Shown here piece after piece: positions 54,703 through 63,641 of a stretch of 64,000 nucleotides of DNA. Position 1 is the first letter of the stretch. Each line of letters begins with the position of its first letter. Source of the stretch: CAVTJL01 sp963828215 (lineage in GTDB: Bacteria; Pseudomonadota; Alphaproteobacteria; Geminicoccales; Geminicoccaceae); assembly GCA_963828215.1 (NCBI GenBank), contig CAWHFO010000059.1, positions 186,001-250,000 on the forward strand, read 5' to 3'. The position numbers and the translations under genes are program-made. Under the pieces are notes generated by a model that did no database searches, was not told the DNA's origin, and was given only the letters and a program-made list of their open reading frames with translations.

Positions 54703-55583
54703 GCCCACGCTGCCAGCCTCAGGGCCCTGTCGATGTCGGCCGGCCCGGCGTCGGCCCGCCCGTCGCCCATCCAGGCATCGTCGACCCGCAGGCCGCCATA
54801 GACACGAGGCCCCGCCAGCCTCAGTCCGAGAGCCCCGGCCATGGCCGCCTCGGGCCAGCCAGCGTTGGGCGACCGGTGCCGCCGGGCATCCCGACGGAGC
54901 GCCCGCCAGCCGCCGCACGGATCGGCACCGGAAAGCGCCGCGCCACCGACCAGCGCCAGGCCGGTGAGGCGGGCGGGCACGAGGTTCAGGAGATCGTCGG
55001 CGCGGGCGCTGGCCCAGCCGAAATGCCGGTAGCGGGCGCTCTCGTGCCCGACCATGCTGTCCAGCGTGTTGACGGCCTTGTAGAGGAGGGCCCCCGGAAG
55101 GCCGCCGACGGCGGCGAACAGGAGCGGCGCCACGACGCCGTCGGACAGGTTCTCGGCCAGCAATTCGATCGCCGCCCGGGCGACCCCGTGCCCGTCCAGC
55201 GTCTCGGGGTCCCGACCGACGATGCGGGCGACCCGGCGGCGACCCTCGTCGAGGCCCAGGCGAAGGCCGGCGCCGACGTCCCGGACGTGATCCGCCAGGG
55301 ATCGCCAGGCGATCAGGGTGCTGAGCAGGAGGCCCTCGACCACCCACCCTCCGGGGAGCCCGGAGAGGGCCATCGTCAGCAGCAGGCCGGTGCCGACCGA
55401 CACCGCCGCCATCGCCAGAAGCAGGAGGCAGCCCGCGACCCGCTGCCGCCATGGCGCCGCGGCCGGGTCGAGGAGGCGGTGCTCGAGCCACGTGGCCAGC
55501 TTGCCGATCAGCACGACCGGATGGTCGATCCGTCGGTAGAGCCAGGCCGGCTCGCCCAGCCGGGCGTCGAGCAGCACGGCCAA
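54651..55583 (-). CDS. cobD: adenosylcobinamide-phosphate synthase CobD/CbiB
   Basis: CobD attaches aminopropanol phosphate to cobyric acid. This membrane protein shows LLDARLGEPAWLYRRIDHPVVLIGKLATWLE in pieces, RDPETLDGHGVARAAIELLAENLSDGVVAPLLFAAVGGLPGALLYKAVNTLDSMVGH in pieces, and SPNAGWPEAAMAGALGLRLAGPRVYGG, all typical. From TTG 55583 it is 310 residues. The family usually has about ten more residues before LLD, and the frame is open to about 55640 with codons for LQSHALALAL, so the true start may be a CTG or another rare codon farther upstream. It directly follows the GMC gene on the same strand. Confidence 0.9.
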   Translation of the reverse strand: MAVLLDARLGEPAWLYRRIDHPVVLIGKLATWLEHRLLDPAAAPWRQRVAGCLLLLAMAAVSVGTGLLLTMALSGLPGGWVVEGLLLSTLIAWRSLADHVRDVGAGLRLGLDEGRRRVARIVGRDPETLDGHGVARAAIELLAENLSDGVVAPLLFAAVGGLPGALLYKAVNTLDSMVGHESARYRHFGWASARADDLLNLVPARLTGLALVGGAALSGADPCGGWRALRRDARRHRSPNAGWPEAAMAGALGLRLAGPRVYGGLRVDDAWMGDGRADAGPADIDRALRLAAWAYWPLAALAVAGLALLG

Positions 55584-55637
55584 GGCGAGCGCCAGGGCGT
55601 GGCTCTGCAGGGCTGGCAGGGACCCCGCTCCGCCCCG

Positions 55638-57254
55638 CTAGGGTGCCAGCGCGGCGAGATGCCGGGCCAGCCGGATCGCCAGCGCCACGATGGTGAGGGT
55701 CGGATTGGCGTGGCCGGCGGAGGGGAAGACGGAGCTGCCGGCCACGAAAAGGTTCTCGATGCCGTGCACGCGGCAGTCGGCGTCCACCACGCCGGTGCGG
55801 GGATCCCGGCTCATGCGCGTCGTGCCGATGTGATGCGAGGCGTCGGTATAGTCCGGCAGGCCGGCCTCGTCGTCGATCACGCCCAGATGCTTGGCCCGGA
55901 GCTCCTGGCCCAGGAGCTCGCGGAGCCGCAGCACGCTCCGCGTGACCTCGCCGCCGATGCGCCAGTCCAGGGTCAGCTTGGGCACGCCCAGCCGGTCGCG
56001 CTCGCGGCCGAGATAGACGCGGCTGGCCGGATCGGGCGGCTGCTCGCAGAAAAAGACAACGACGTAGCGACGCTCGCGACGCCGCTCGTGGACCAGCGGG
56101 CGCAGCGTCGCGTAGGTCCGATAGACCCAGTGCGGCAGGATCTCCTTGGGCGTCAGCAGGTACATGAGCCCCGCGGTCTGCATCCTCGCCCGCAACGCCT
56201 TCCTCAGGTCCGTCCGGCCGCCCGCATGGCCGCGCCGGAGCACGACCTTGGCGACCTGGACGGCCGCGTCGTACTGCTTCAGCGCATAGGTCGACTGCTC
56301 CTCCTCGAAGGTGAGGTAGTGGTGAAGCAACCCCTCCCGCCGTTGGACCTCGCGCGAGGGGGCCAGGCCGAGCTGCATCCGGCCCCGCGACAAGGGTCGC
56401 CCGCGGAGCAGACGCAGCGGCGCGTCCGGGCTCAGGCGCACGCGACCGAACACGGTGCGCGGGTGGTCCATGAAATAGCGGCCGACGCAATCGCCGGCAT
56501 TGCCCAACCCACCGGTGTGCACGTCGCTCGAGGCGAGGAGCAGACGGGCGTTCTCCAGCCCGCCCGCGGCGAGCACGAAGCGCCGGGCCCGCACCTCGAG
56601 GGGTCGCCCGTCCAGCGTCTGGAGCCTGAGCCGCTCGATGCGTCGCCCGTCGGCGGCCGCCGCGAGGCCGAGCGCGTTGGCATGAAGCACGACCCGGACG
56701 CGCGTCGACCGCAAGAGCCGGCGGCGATGCATCCCACCGAACCGCATCGGCCGCCGCGCCCACAGCGAGATCGTGGGCTCGAGGGCGCCGTCGTCGAGCA
56801 GGAGCCGCTCGCCCCGACCCATCAGGCCCTCATAGTGGGACGCGGCGAAGAACGGCGGCCCGGGCAGGTCCAGCGCGCGGCCGGCTGCCTCGTAGTGTCG
56901 CTCGATCTCCTCGTAGGCGATCGGCCAGCCGCTTTCCCCGACCCACGGGCGCGCCGCGACGTCGCCCGGGTTGAGGCGCATGCAGCGCCCCGCCCACAGG
57001 TTGCAGGTTCCCCCGAAGCAGCGGGCCCGGGCCATGTAGTCCTCGCGCACCGGATCGCCGACGCTCAGGATGTCGTGCAGCGCCTGGGTCTCCGGCTCGG
57101 GCTCGAGGCCGCCCGCCTCGACGAGCAGGCATTCGAGCCCTGCCGCCTCCAGCTCCAGAGCCAGGGTGATCCCCGCGGCACCGGCCCCGACCACGCAGAG
57201 GCCGGCCTCGAGGACCGATCCCGGCGGCAGGTCGCGAGCATCGAGAAGGGTCAC
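55638..57254 (-). CDS. GMC-family FAD oxidoreductase
   Basis: This intact 538-residue flavoprotein has the FAD-binding AGLCVVGAGAAGITLALELEAAGLECLLVEAGG in pieces, ARCFGGTCNLWAGRCMRL, RRFVLAAGGLENARLLLAS and the C-terminal GMC domain ASHHIGTTRMSRDPRTGVVDADCRVHGIENLFVAGSSVFPSAGHANPTLTIVALAIRLA in pieces, with the catalytic His/Asn pair. Relatives oxidise alcohols, sugars or glucoside side chains. It starts 33 bases after the GH1 gene stop, so the two may act on the same sugar compound. No signal peptide is seen. Confidence 0.9.
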   Translation of the reverse strand: MTLLDARDLPPGSVLEAGLCVVGAGAAGITLALELEAAGLECLLVEAGGLEPEPETQALHDILSVGDPVREDYMARARCFGGTCNLWAGRCMRLNPGDVAARPWVGESGWPIAYEEIERHYEAAGRALDLPGPPFFAASHYEGLMGRGERLLLDDGALEPTISLWARRPMRFGGMHRRRLLRSTRVRVVLHANALGLAAAADGRRIERLRLQTLDGRPLEVRARRFVLAAGGLENARLLLASSDVHTGGLGNAGDCVGRYFMDHPRTVFGRVRLSPDAPLRLLRGRPLSRGRMQLGLAPSREVQRREGLLHHYLTFEEEQSTYALKQYDAAVQVAKVVLRRGHAGGRTDLRKALRARMQTAGLMYLLTPKEILPHWVYRTYATLRPLVHERRRERRYVVVFFCEQPPDPASRVYLGRERDRLGVPKLTLDWRIGGEVTRSVLRLRELLGQELRAKHLGVIDDEAGLPDYTDASHHIGTTRMSRDPRTGVVDADCRVHGIENLFVAGSSVFPSAGHANPTLTIVALAIRLARHLAALAP

Positions 57255-57287
57255 GCTGGTATCGCTCCGGCCGGCCCCGCCGGGGCG

Positions 57288-58568
57288 TCAGGCGACCGCA
57301 GCGGCCTCCTCCATGCCGCGGCCGAGCCGGTTGGTCCGGCAGACCTCGGCGAGGATCCGGGCGGCGGGGCGGGGCGTACGGGCCTGGGTCGCGAAGTCGG
57401 TCGCCGCGAGACCGAAGCGTGCCGTCGTGCCGAGCGCCCACTCGTAATTGTCCATGAGGCTCCAGTGGAGGTAGCCCCGGACGTCGTGCCCGTCCCGCAC
57501 GGCCAGGCCCAGCTGCCGCAGATGATCGACGAGGAACGCGCTGCGGACCTCGTCGTCGCCCGTGTCGACGCCATTCTCGGTGACGATGATCGGCAGGCCC
57601 TAGGTGGCGTAGGAGGCGATCATCCGGCGCAGGCCCTCGGGATAGATCTCGGCGCCCATGTCGCTGTAGCGCCTGGGCTCGCCATGGTGATCCTCGCGGC
57701 AGTCCTCGCCGAACAGGACCCCTTTTCCCCGGGGCGTCCAGCGCACGACCATGCGCGTGTAGTAGTTCAGCGCCACATAGTCGAGCAACGGCCTGCCGCG
57801 CTCGGCGACGAGCCGGAAGCAGAGGCGGTTGAGGACGAGGTCGCGGGCCCAGGCGGCGGCGCGGTCGAGGATGCGGTCCGGGGCGCAGGGCATCACGAAA
57901 GGGGCGCTATGGGCGAAGCTGACCATGGCGTCCGGCCGGGCCTCGTGGAGGACGCGGTAGGCCCGCCGATGGGCGCTGCACATGTTGACGATCACGCGCT
58001 GGGCCGAGAGCCAGGAGCCCTTGCGGCACGGGGGAAAGTGGCCGAGCACATAGGCGTACTTGGCATAGACCGTAGGCTCGTTGACGGTGATCCAGTAGCG
58101 CACCCGGTCCTTCAGCCGCGCCGCCACATGGGCCACGTAGCGCTCGAAATGGGGCAGATTCCCTCGCTCCAGCCAGCCCCCCCGATCGGCGATCCAGGCG
58201 GGATTGCTGAAATGATGGAGGGTCAGGAGGGGCTCGATCCGCCGCCGCAACAGCGCGTCGATCACGGCCTCGTAGTGGTCCATGGCCGTCTCGTCGAACC
58301 GACCGGGCACAGGCTCGATCCGGCTCCACTCGATCGACAGGCGGTGGGCATTGTGGCCCATGCCGGCGGCGAGGTCGAAGTCCTGCTCATAGAGGCGGTA
58401 GTGCTCGCAGGCGTCCCCGGACCGATGAGGCAGCCCGCCGCTCTCCTCGAGCCGCCACCAGTCGCTGTGTCGATTGTCGCCCTCGACCTGATGGGCAGCG
58501 GTCGCGGCGCCCCAGAGGAAGCCTCGGGGAAAGCTGTAGGTCTCCGTGGTCCGATCCGGGTCCGGCAC
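57288..58568 (-). CDS. GH1 beta-glucosidase with an in-frame amber codon
   Basis: This family 1 glycoside hydrolase shows SFPRGFLWGAATAAHQVEGDN, HNAHRLSIEWSRIEP, ITVNEPTVYAKYAYVLGHFPP (acid/base Glu in NEP) and, near the end, LPIIVTENGVDTGDDEVR (nucleophile Glu in TENG) and GYLHWSLMDNYEWALG. A TAG at 57600-57602 interrupts the frame just before GLPIIVTENG; both sides are in the same frame and total 426 codons, normal for GH1. A single TAC-to-TAG change (YATYGLPI) would explain it. Without readthrough the product lacks its nucleophile and is inactive. It lies upstream of the GMC gene. Confidence 0.88.
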
Positions 58569-58762
58569 ACCACCACCCGCAGAGCGTCGCCGAGTTCTCG
58601 TCCAGCCATCGGCGGAGCGGAAGGTCTACGTGCGGCCTCGCCGCCGGGCAAGAGAGTGACGGACCGAGCACGCCGATCCGTCAAGCCCGGCTCACAAGGC
58701 CCTCCAGCGAGGAGGCCGGGTCTGCGTGGGCCCGCCGGTCGGTACGGCTTCAGAAAGGCCGT

Positions 58763-60151
58763 TCAGAGGTGCAGGGTCTCGCAGGTCACCTGCCGGGCGC
58801 CGAGCGCGTCACAGAAGGAGCGGGCGACGTCCTCGCTGGCGAAGGGGCCCACGAGCAGCGGCTGGGGGCCGTCGCCGCTGCCCGCGAGATGCAGGGCTCC
58901 CCCGACCAGCTTCGGTTGCGACCGGCGAAGAGTTTGCCAGCGCGCCTCGGCCGCCGCCGGCGACGGGAACTTGCCGAGATCGGCGACCCAGTCGCCGAGC
59001 GGCGCCCGGCCATCTCGCAGATCGGTCTCCTCGAGAGCCGCCGCCGCCACGGGGCTGGTCGCGAAGGGAGCCGTCGGCGGCAGCGCCGCCGCGGTGGCGA
59101 CCGTCGGACCTACGGGCGCCGCGCCGCTGGCGGCGGCTTGCCGACCGGAGGAGGCAGACGGGGGCATCGCGGCCTGGGGAGGCAGGAGCGCCTTCGGGCC
59201 GGGTGTCGGGCTCGCCGGAGCGGAGGGGGCCGCAGGAGCGGCAGGGGCCGGGGGGGCGGCAGGGCGGGGCGCATCGGCCCGATCCATCGGGACCCGATCG
59301 ACCGCCGCCAACGGCCCCGGCAACACGGTCGGGCCCGGCCGCGCCAGGACCTGGGCCGCCTGCGCCGAGCTGCCGAGTCCGCGCAGCGCACCGAAATACT
59401 GCATGTTCGCCCGCACGTCGGCGTCGGACAGGTCGATCCTGAAGAGCCGCTCCGCGGCCGTGTCGTTGCCCATGAGCGCGTAGACGACCGCGAGATTCTG
59501 CCGCGACCGGGCCGAGGCCGACGGCCGCTCGGCGAGCGGCTTCAGGGTGGCGACCGCCGAGTCGAACTGACCCGAGAGGGCCTGCGACAGCGCCAGATCG
59601 TTCAGCGTCGCCGGGTCGTCGGGGACATGGGCCAATGCCTGCCGATACCGGGACTGTGCCGTGTCGTGCTGACCGAGCATGTCCATGACCACGCCCTGCG
59701 TGGTGAGCAGCTTCGGATCGTCGGGCATCCGGTCGAGCACCGCCTGGACCTGGGCCGCGGCGGCATCGGGACGGTTGAGGGCGATCATGGCGCGTGCGAA
59801 GCCCCGCGTCGCGTCGGGCGCGTAGGTGTCGATGCGCAGCGCCACCCGATAGGCATCGAGCGCGTCCTGGACCCGCCCGTCGGCGAGGAGCGCGTCGCCC
59901 AGCCGTGTGGCCGGCTGCGGATCGCCCTTGGCCCCGGCCGCGGCACGCTGGAAGAGCAGGGCCGCGGTCCGCGGATCGCCGGCCTGCATGGCGTGCTCGC
60001 CCATGGCCATCATGCGAGCGCTGCCGCCCTCCTTCCCGGCGTCGCCGACCGGCGCCCCGAGCTGCTGGGGAGACAGGGACGAGCAGCCGGCGAGGAACGG
60101 GATCGCGATCGACAGGACGAGCCCGATCCGGTGGAGGCTAGGGTGCGGCAC
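58763..60151 (-). CDS. TPR lipoprotein with C-terminal SPOR-like domain
   Basis: This 462-residue protein begins VPHPSLHRIGLVLSIAIPFLAGCSS, a lipoprotein signal with lipobox LAGC. Residues about 45-250 hold tetratricopeptide repeats (AALLFQRAAAGAKGDPQPATRLGDALLADGRVQDALDAYRVAL in pieces). A Pro/Ala-rich linker of about 100 residues follows, then a SPOR-like fold (GDWVADLGKFPSPAAAEARWQTL, LVGPFASEDVARSFCDALG). SPOR domains bind denuded peptidoglycan. GTG 60151 with AGGAGGG upstream is the start. TPR plus SPOR is common in Flp pilus or cell-envelope proteins; no pilus gene is nearby. Confidence 0.82.
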   Translation of the reverse strand: MPHPSLHRIGLVLSIAIPFLAGCSSLSPQQLGAPVGDAGKEGGSARMMAMGEHAMQAGDPRTAALLFQRAAAGAKGDPQPATRLGDALLADGRVQDALDAYRVALRIDTYAPDATRGFARAMIALNRPDAAAAQVQAVLDRMPDDPKLLTTQGVVMDMLGQHDTAQSRYRQALAHVPDDPATLNDLALSQALSGQFDSAVATLKPLAERPSASARSRQNLAVVYALMGNDTAAERLFRIDLSDADVRANMQYFGALRGLGSSAQAAQVLARPGPTVLPGPLAAVDRVPMDRADAPRPAAPPAPAAPAAPSAPASPTPGPKALLPPQAAMPPSASSGRQAAASGAAPVGPTVATAAALPPTAPFATSPVAAAALEETDLRDGRAPLGDWVADLGKFPSPAAAEARWQTLRRSQPKLVGGALHLAGSGDGPQPLLVGPFASEDVARSFCDALGARQVTCETLHL

Positions 60152-60228
60152 GTGATCAGCCCTCCTGCGCACATGCCTTGGAGATACGCCCTCGCCCCTT
60201 GCTCGATCGTTAACGCCGCCCGCTTTCC

Positions 60229-61389
60229 TCAGGTTTCCGTGATCTTGCCGAGCAGCACGGGCCGCCGGGCGCCCGTCACCGACGGCAGATTGGCCGGGAT
60301 CTCGTCGAGCCGTGCCGACGCCAGCAGGGCGAAGGCGATCGCCTCCTTGAGGGGCCCGGGCAGGCCGTGCTGGTCGCTGGTCGTCACCCTCGAGGTCGGC
60401 ATGGCCAGCCGGAGCCGGCGCATCAGCTCGGGGTTCCGGGCCCCGCCGCCGCTCAGACCACCACCTCGGCGATCGGCGCCGAGGCGTCGCCGAAGCGCCG
60501 CGCCGCGTCGACGATCGCTGCGACCGTGAGCTGCGTCGCGGTCGCGAAGAGATCCAGCCACTCCTGCCGGCTCGTCGGGGCGGCCCACCCGAGGAGATCG
60601 TCGACGAAAGGCGCCCCATAGCGCTCGCGCCCGGTCGAGCGCGGCGGCGGCTCGTGGAGGAAAGGGTCGGCCAGAAGGCGCTGCAGCCAGTCCTCACGCA
60701 CGCTGCCCCGGGCTGCCAGGGCGCCATCCAGATCCGAACTCGGCGGCTCCCTTGGTGAATCGGCGGGCGAGCTCGTCGAGGACCATGTTGCCCGGCCCGC
60801 AGTCGAAGCCGATCACGCCGGCCCCGCGCGCCGCGTCCGGAGGGATGAGGGTGAGATTGGCGATGCCGCCGATATTGACGGCCATCACCGTGGCATCGGC
60901 GCGCCCGAGCAGCCACCTGTCGACGACCGGGACGAGGGGGGCGCCGCATCCGCCGGCGGCGATGTCGCCCTGGCGGAAGTCGCTGATCACGGGGCAGCCC
61001 AGGCGCTCCGCCACATGGCTCGACTCGCCGAGCTGGACCGTCACCCGCCCGTGCTCATGATAGACGGTCTGGCCGTGCATGCCGACGAGATCGAGGTCCA
61101 GACCCTCGGCGCGGGTGAGGCCGTCGGTGGCGGCGGCGTACCATTCGCCGAGGCGCCGCCCGAGATGGGCGGCCTCGACGACCGTGAGCGCGCCACCCTT
61201 CGCCAGCGCCGCCCTGAGATCGCCCGGCATCGGCTCGCTCGCCGACGCCACCAGATCGAAGCGCCAGGGGGCATCCCGCTCGACCCGACACACGGCGACG
61301 TCCAGGCCGTCCATCGAGGTGCCGGTCATCAGACCGGCGACGAGGCGGACGGGCTTGGCGCGGACCTCCGCCAGACGCTTGACGGCCAC
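60229..61389 (-). CDS. anmK: anhydro-N-acetylmuramic acid kinase AnmK (two frame breaks)
   Basis: AnmK phosphorylates and opens anhydro-MurNAc during murein recycling. Landmarks are VRLVAGLMTGTSMDGLDVAV, LVGMHGQTVYHE, VQLGESSHVAERLGCPVISDFRQGDIAAGGCGAPLVPVVDRWLL in pieces, VNIGGIANLTLIPPD and GFDCGPGNMVLD. After a break near 60735 come FATATQLTVAAIVDAARRFG and, after a second break near 60462, SGGGARNPELMRRL and DQHGLPGPLKEAIAFALLA. The GTG at 61389 is the likely start, 14 bases after the SDR stop. Corrected length is about 386 residues. Confidence 0.88.
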
Positions 61390-61403
61390 CTCTCGATCCG
61401 GGC

Positions 61404-62183
61404 TCACAGGGTGCCCGGGAAGGCGCCGCCGTCGATGAGCAGATTCTGCCCGGTGATGTAGCCGGCCTGGGCCGAGCACAGGAACGCGCACAGCTCGCCG
61501 AACTCCCGGGGATCGCCGAAGCGCCGCGCCGGGACGGCGTTCCGCGCGGCCTCCGCCGCCTGCTCGACGGTTTGCCCGCGCTTGGCCGCCCCGGATGCGA
61601 GGTTCGTCCTCAGCCGATCGGTGTCGAAGCGGCCCGGCAGGATGTTGTTCACCGTGACGCCGGAGGGTGCCATGGCCCGGGCGACGCCGGCGACGAAGCC
61701 CGTCAGCCCGGCGCGGGCGCCGTTCGAGAGCCCGAGCTCCGCGATCGGGGCCTTCACGGCGCTCGAGGTGATGTTGACGATGCGGCCGAAGCCCTTGCCC
61801 GCCATCTTGTCGATGGTTGCACGGATCAGCAGGATCGGCGTCAGCATGTTGGCCTGCACCGCCGCCAGCCATTCCCGCTCGCCCCAGTCGCGAAAGTCGC
61901 CGGGCGGCGGGCCGCCGGCATTGTTGACCAGGATGTCGGGATCGGGACAGGCGGCGAGGAGGGCGCTGCGTCCGCTCTCCGTCGTGATGTCCGTGGCCAC
62001 GGTGCGGACGGTGACGCCGGTGGCATCGCGGATCTCCTGCGCCGTCGTCTCGAGAGCCTCCGAGCCACGGGCGTTGATCACGAGATGGACGCCATTCTCG
62101 GCGAGCGAGAGCGCGCAGGCCCGGCCCAGCCCCTTGCTCGCGGCACAAACGATTGCCGTCTTACCGGCGATGCCCAGATCCAT
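61404..62183 (-). CDS. atypical short-chain dehydrogenase (BKR-like) without the YxxxK motif
   Basis: This 259-residue short-chain dehydrogenase has the cofactor motif GKTAIVCAASKGLGRACALSL and DILVNNAGGPPPGDF, followed by NITSSAVKAPIAELGLSNGARAGLTGF. Where the usual catalytic Tyr and Lys would be there is LSNGAR, so the YxxxK pair is missing; a recognised BKR-like subgroup of the family lacks it too. The C-terminal part has ARRFGDPREFGELCAFLCS and GYITGQNLLIDGG. It may bind NAD(P) but its catalysis is uncertain. It overlaps no neighbour and lies 14 bases before anmK. Confidence 0.85.
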   Translation of the reverse strand: MDLGIAGKTAIVCAASKGLGRACALSLAENGVHLVINARGSEALETTAQEIRDATGVTVRTVATDITTESGRSALLAACPDPDILVNNAGGPPPGDFRDWGEREWLAAVQANMLTPILLIRATIDKMAGKGFGRIVNITSSAVKAPIAELGLSNGARAGLTGFVAGVARAMAPSGVTVNNILPGRFDTDRLRTNLASGAAKRGQTVEQAAEAARNAVPARRFGDPREFGELCAFLCSAQAGYITGQNLLIDGGAFPGTL

Positions 62184-62208
62184 CGGTTCCGCTCCTCCCA
62201 AATGCCCG

Positions 62209-62982
62209 CTATCGGGTCGCCCGTGTCCCGGCGAGGTCGCCCACCGCCTCGTCCTCACCCGTCCTGGTCGTCTCGATGACGGATCGGGCGAGATGAAGGC
62301 CGACCGGCCGTCGGGCGCGCAGGGACGCCCGATCGAGGGCATCGACCAGCCGGCGCGCCGCCGCGAAGGACCGCTCCATCCGCGCCAGCAGATAGCGGAC
62401 GACGCCGGCCTCGACCGCGAGCTGCCGATCGGCGAGCTGCTTGACGAGCACCGCCGCCAGAAGCGCATCGTCCGGCGGCTCGAGATGGACCGTCCAGGCG
62501 GTCGCCAGCCGGGAGCGCAGGTCGGGAAGCCGGCAGGGCCAGGCGGCGAGCGGCCGCCGGGCGGTGAGCAGCAGATGCCCGCCGCGCTCGGCCAGCAGGT
62601 TGTAGAGGTGGAGGAGAAGGGTCTCGTCGGCCACATGATCCGCGTTCTCGACGACCGCGGCACGCAGCGCGCCCAGCCGGTGCAGCGGATCGGCGATCGA
62701 CCACACCTCGGCCGCCGCCATGAACCGCGCCCCGGCCCGGTCCGCCCAGATGCGGGCCAGGTGGGTCTTCCCCGATCCCTCGGGGCCGTCCAGGACGAGC
62801 GCCACCGACGGCCATCTGGGCCAGGCCAGAACGGCGGCGAGCGCCGCCTCGTTGGTCGGCGCCACCTGGAACTCGGCTACCGTCGATCCCTCGACGAGCG
62901 GGAACTCGAGAACGAGCTGGCGATGATCCTCGAAAGCGATCGCCGGGATCCCGGGCTCGGGCGTTCGCCGCTCCGTCGCCAT
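62209..62982 (-). CDS. hdaA: HdaA-like regulatory inactivator of DnaA
   Basis: This 257-residue protein has a DnaA-like AAA+ domain: LVLEFPLVEGSTVAEFQVAPTNEAALAAVLAWP in pieces, VALVLDGPEGSGKTHLARIWADRAG (Walker A), LRAAVVENADHVADETLLLHLYNLLAERGGHLLLTARRP in pieces (Walker B and sensor I) and VRYLLARMERSFAAARRLVDALDRASL. The DNA-binding domain of DnaA is absent, as expected for Hda. It would promote ATP hydrolysis on DnaA with the sliding clamp. A Q-L-V-L-E-F clamp-binding segment lies near residue 22. Its gene follows the phosphatidyltransferase gene. Confidence 0.88.
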   Translation of the reverse strand: MATERRTPEPGIPAIAFEDHRQLVLEFPLVEGSTVAEFQVAPTNEAALAAVLAWPRWPSVALVLDGPEGSGKTHLARIWADRAGARFMAAAEVWSIADPLHRLGALRAAVVENADHVADETLLLHLYNLLAERGGHLLLTARRPLAAWPCRLPDLRSRLATAWTVHLEPPDDALLAAVLVKQLADRQLAVEAGVVRYLLARMERSFAAARRLVDALDRASLRARRPVGLHLARSVIETTRTGEDEAVGDLAGTRATR

Positions 62983-63005
62983 GCGGGTCTCGGGCAGGCT
63001 CGCCG

Positions 63006-63641
63006 TCAGGCGCGGGTCCGGCGCTCGCCGGCCGCCTCGAGACGCAGCCCGGCGCCCACATAGGCCAGAGCGGAGGTGGCGGTGAAGACGGCCACCAGAG
63101 GAACCAGGATCTCGATGACCGGTGTCGCGTCCGCGATGTCGCCCAGGCGCGCCAGCACGAAGCCCAGCAGGGTGAGCTGGACGAAGGTGCAGATCTTGCC
63201 GACCACGCGCGGCTCGATCCGGAAGGAGCGGAGGCGGTAGCGCAGCAGGGCCGTGCCGGCGACGAGCAGGATGTCCCGCCCGATGACCAGCGCCACGAGC
63301 GGGATCGGCACCGAGCCGTGGGCGCCGAGGACGAGGAACATGGCGCCGATGAGGAGCTTGTCCGCGGCCGGATCGAGCGCCGCGCCGAAAGAGGTGCAGC
63401 CGTTGATCCGCTTGGCCACGAAGCCGTCCGCCACGTCGCTGAGCGCCGCCGCGAGAAACACCCAGAAGGCCGCCCCGTAGGCGTCGCCCTCCAGCATCAC
63501 CACGAGCGGGACGACCAGAAAAAGCCTCGCTATCGTCAAGAGGTTCGCAAGATTCCTGTAGGCTTGTACCAGTGATCGTCCCGCGAGCCGTGCGATCAGC
63601 CCTGCGGAGCGGGCTGGCCGGCCACGAGTAGCAATCGCCAT
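63006..63641 (-). CDS. CDP-alcohol phosphatidyltransferase (PgsA-like)
   Basis: This 211-residue membrane enzyme has the CDP-alcohol phosphotransferase signature DVADGFVAKRINGCTSFGAALDPAADK, matching D-x2-D-G-x2-A-(R/K)-x8-G-x3-D-x3-D, within about six helices. Closest roles are phosphatidylglycerophosphate synthase or cardiolipin synthase. Given the CDP-ceramide hypothesis for the sphingolipid locus it could conceivably use another CDP-lipid, but it lies over 20 kb away and keeps the HdaA/DUF2066 neighbourhood of ordinary alphaproteobacterial pgsA-like genes. It overlaps the DUF2066 gene by about 45 bases. Confidence 0.87.
   Translation of the reverse strand: MAIATRGRPARSAGLIARLAGRSLVQAYRNLANLLTIARLFLVVPLVVMLEGDAYGAAFWVFLAAALSDVADGFVAKRINGCTSFGAALDPAADKLLIGAMFLVLGAHGSVPIPLVALVIGRDILLVAGTALLRYRLRSFRIEPRVVGKICTFVQLTLLGFVLARLGDIADATPVIEILVPLVAVFTATSALAYVGAGLRLEAAGERRTRA

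Noticed and set aside
53082..59483. A 2133-residue open frame on the plus strand, and a 1215-residue one on the minus strand at 53116-56763
   Set aside because: Both are GC-driven open frames shadowing cobQ, cobD, the GMC gene, GH1 and the SPOR lipoprotein, all of which have clear motifs in their own frames. The long frames are low-complexity Arg/Pro/Ala-rich.
63006..63641. Including the CDP-alcohol phosphatidyltransferase in the proposed CDP-ceramide pathway
   Set aside because: It is more than 20 kb from the locus and has its usual HdaA/DUF2066 neighbours, so ordinary phospholipid synthesis is simpler.
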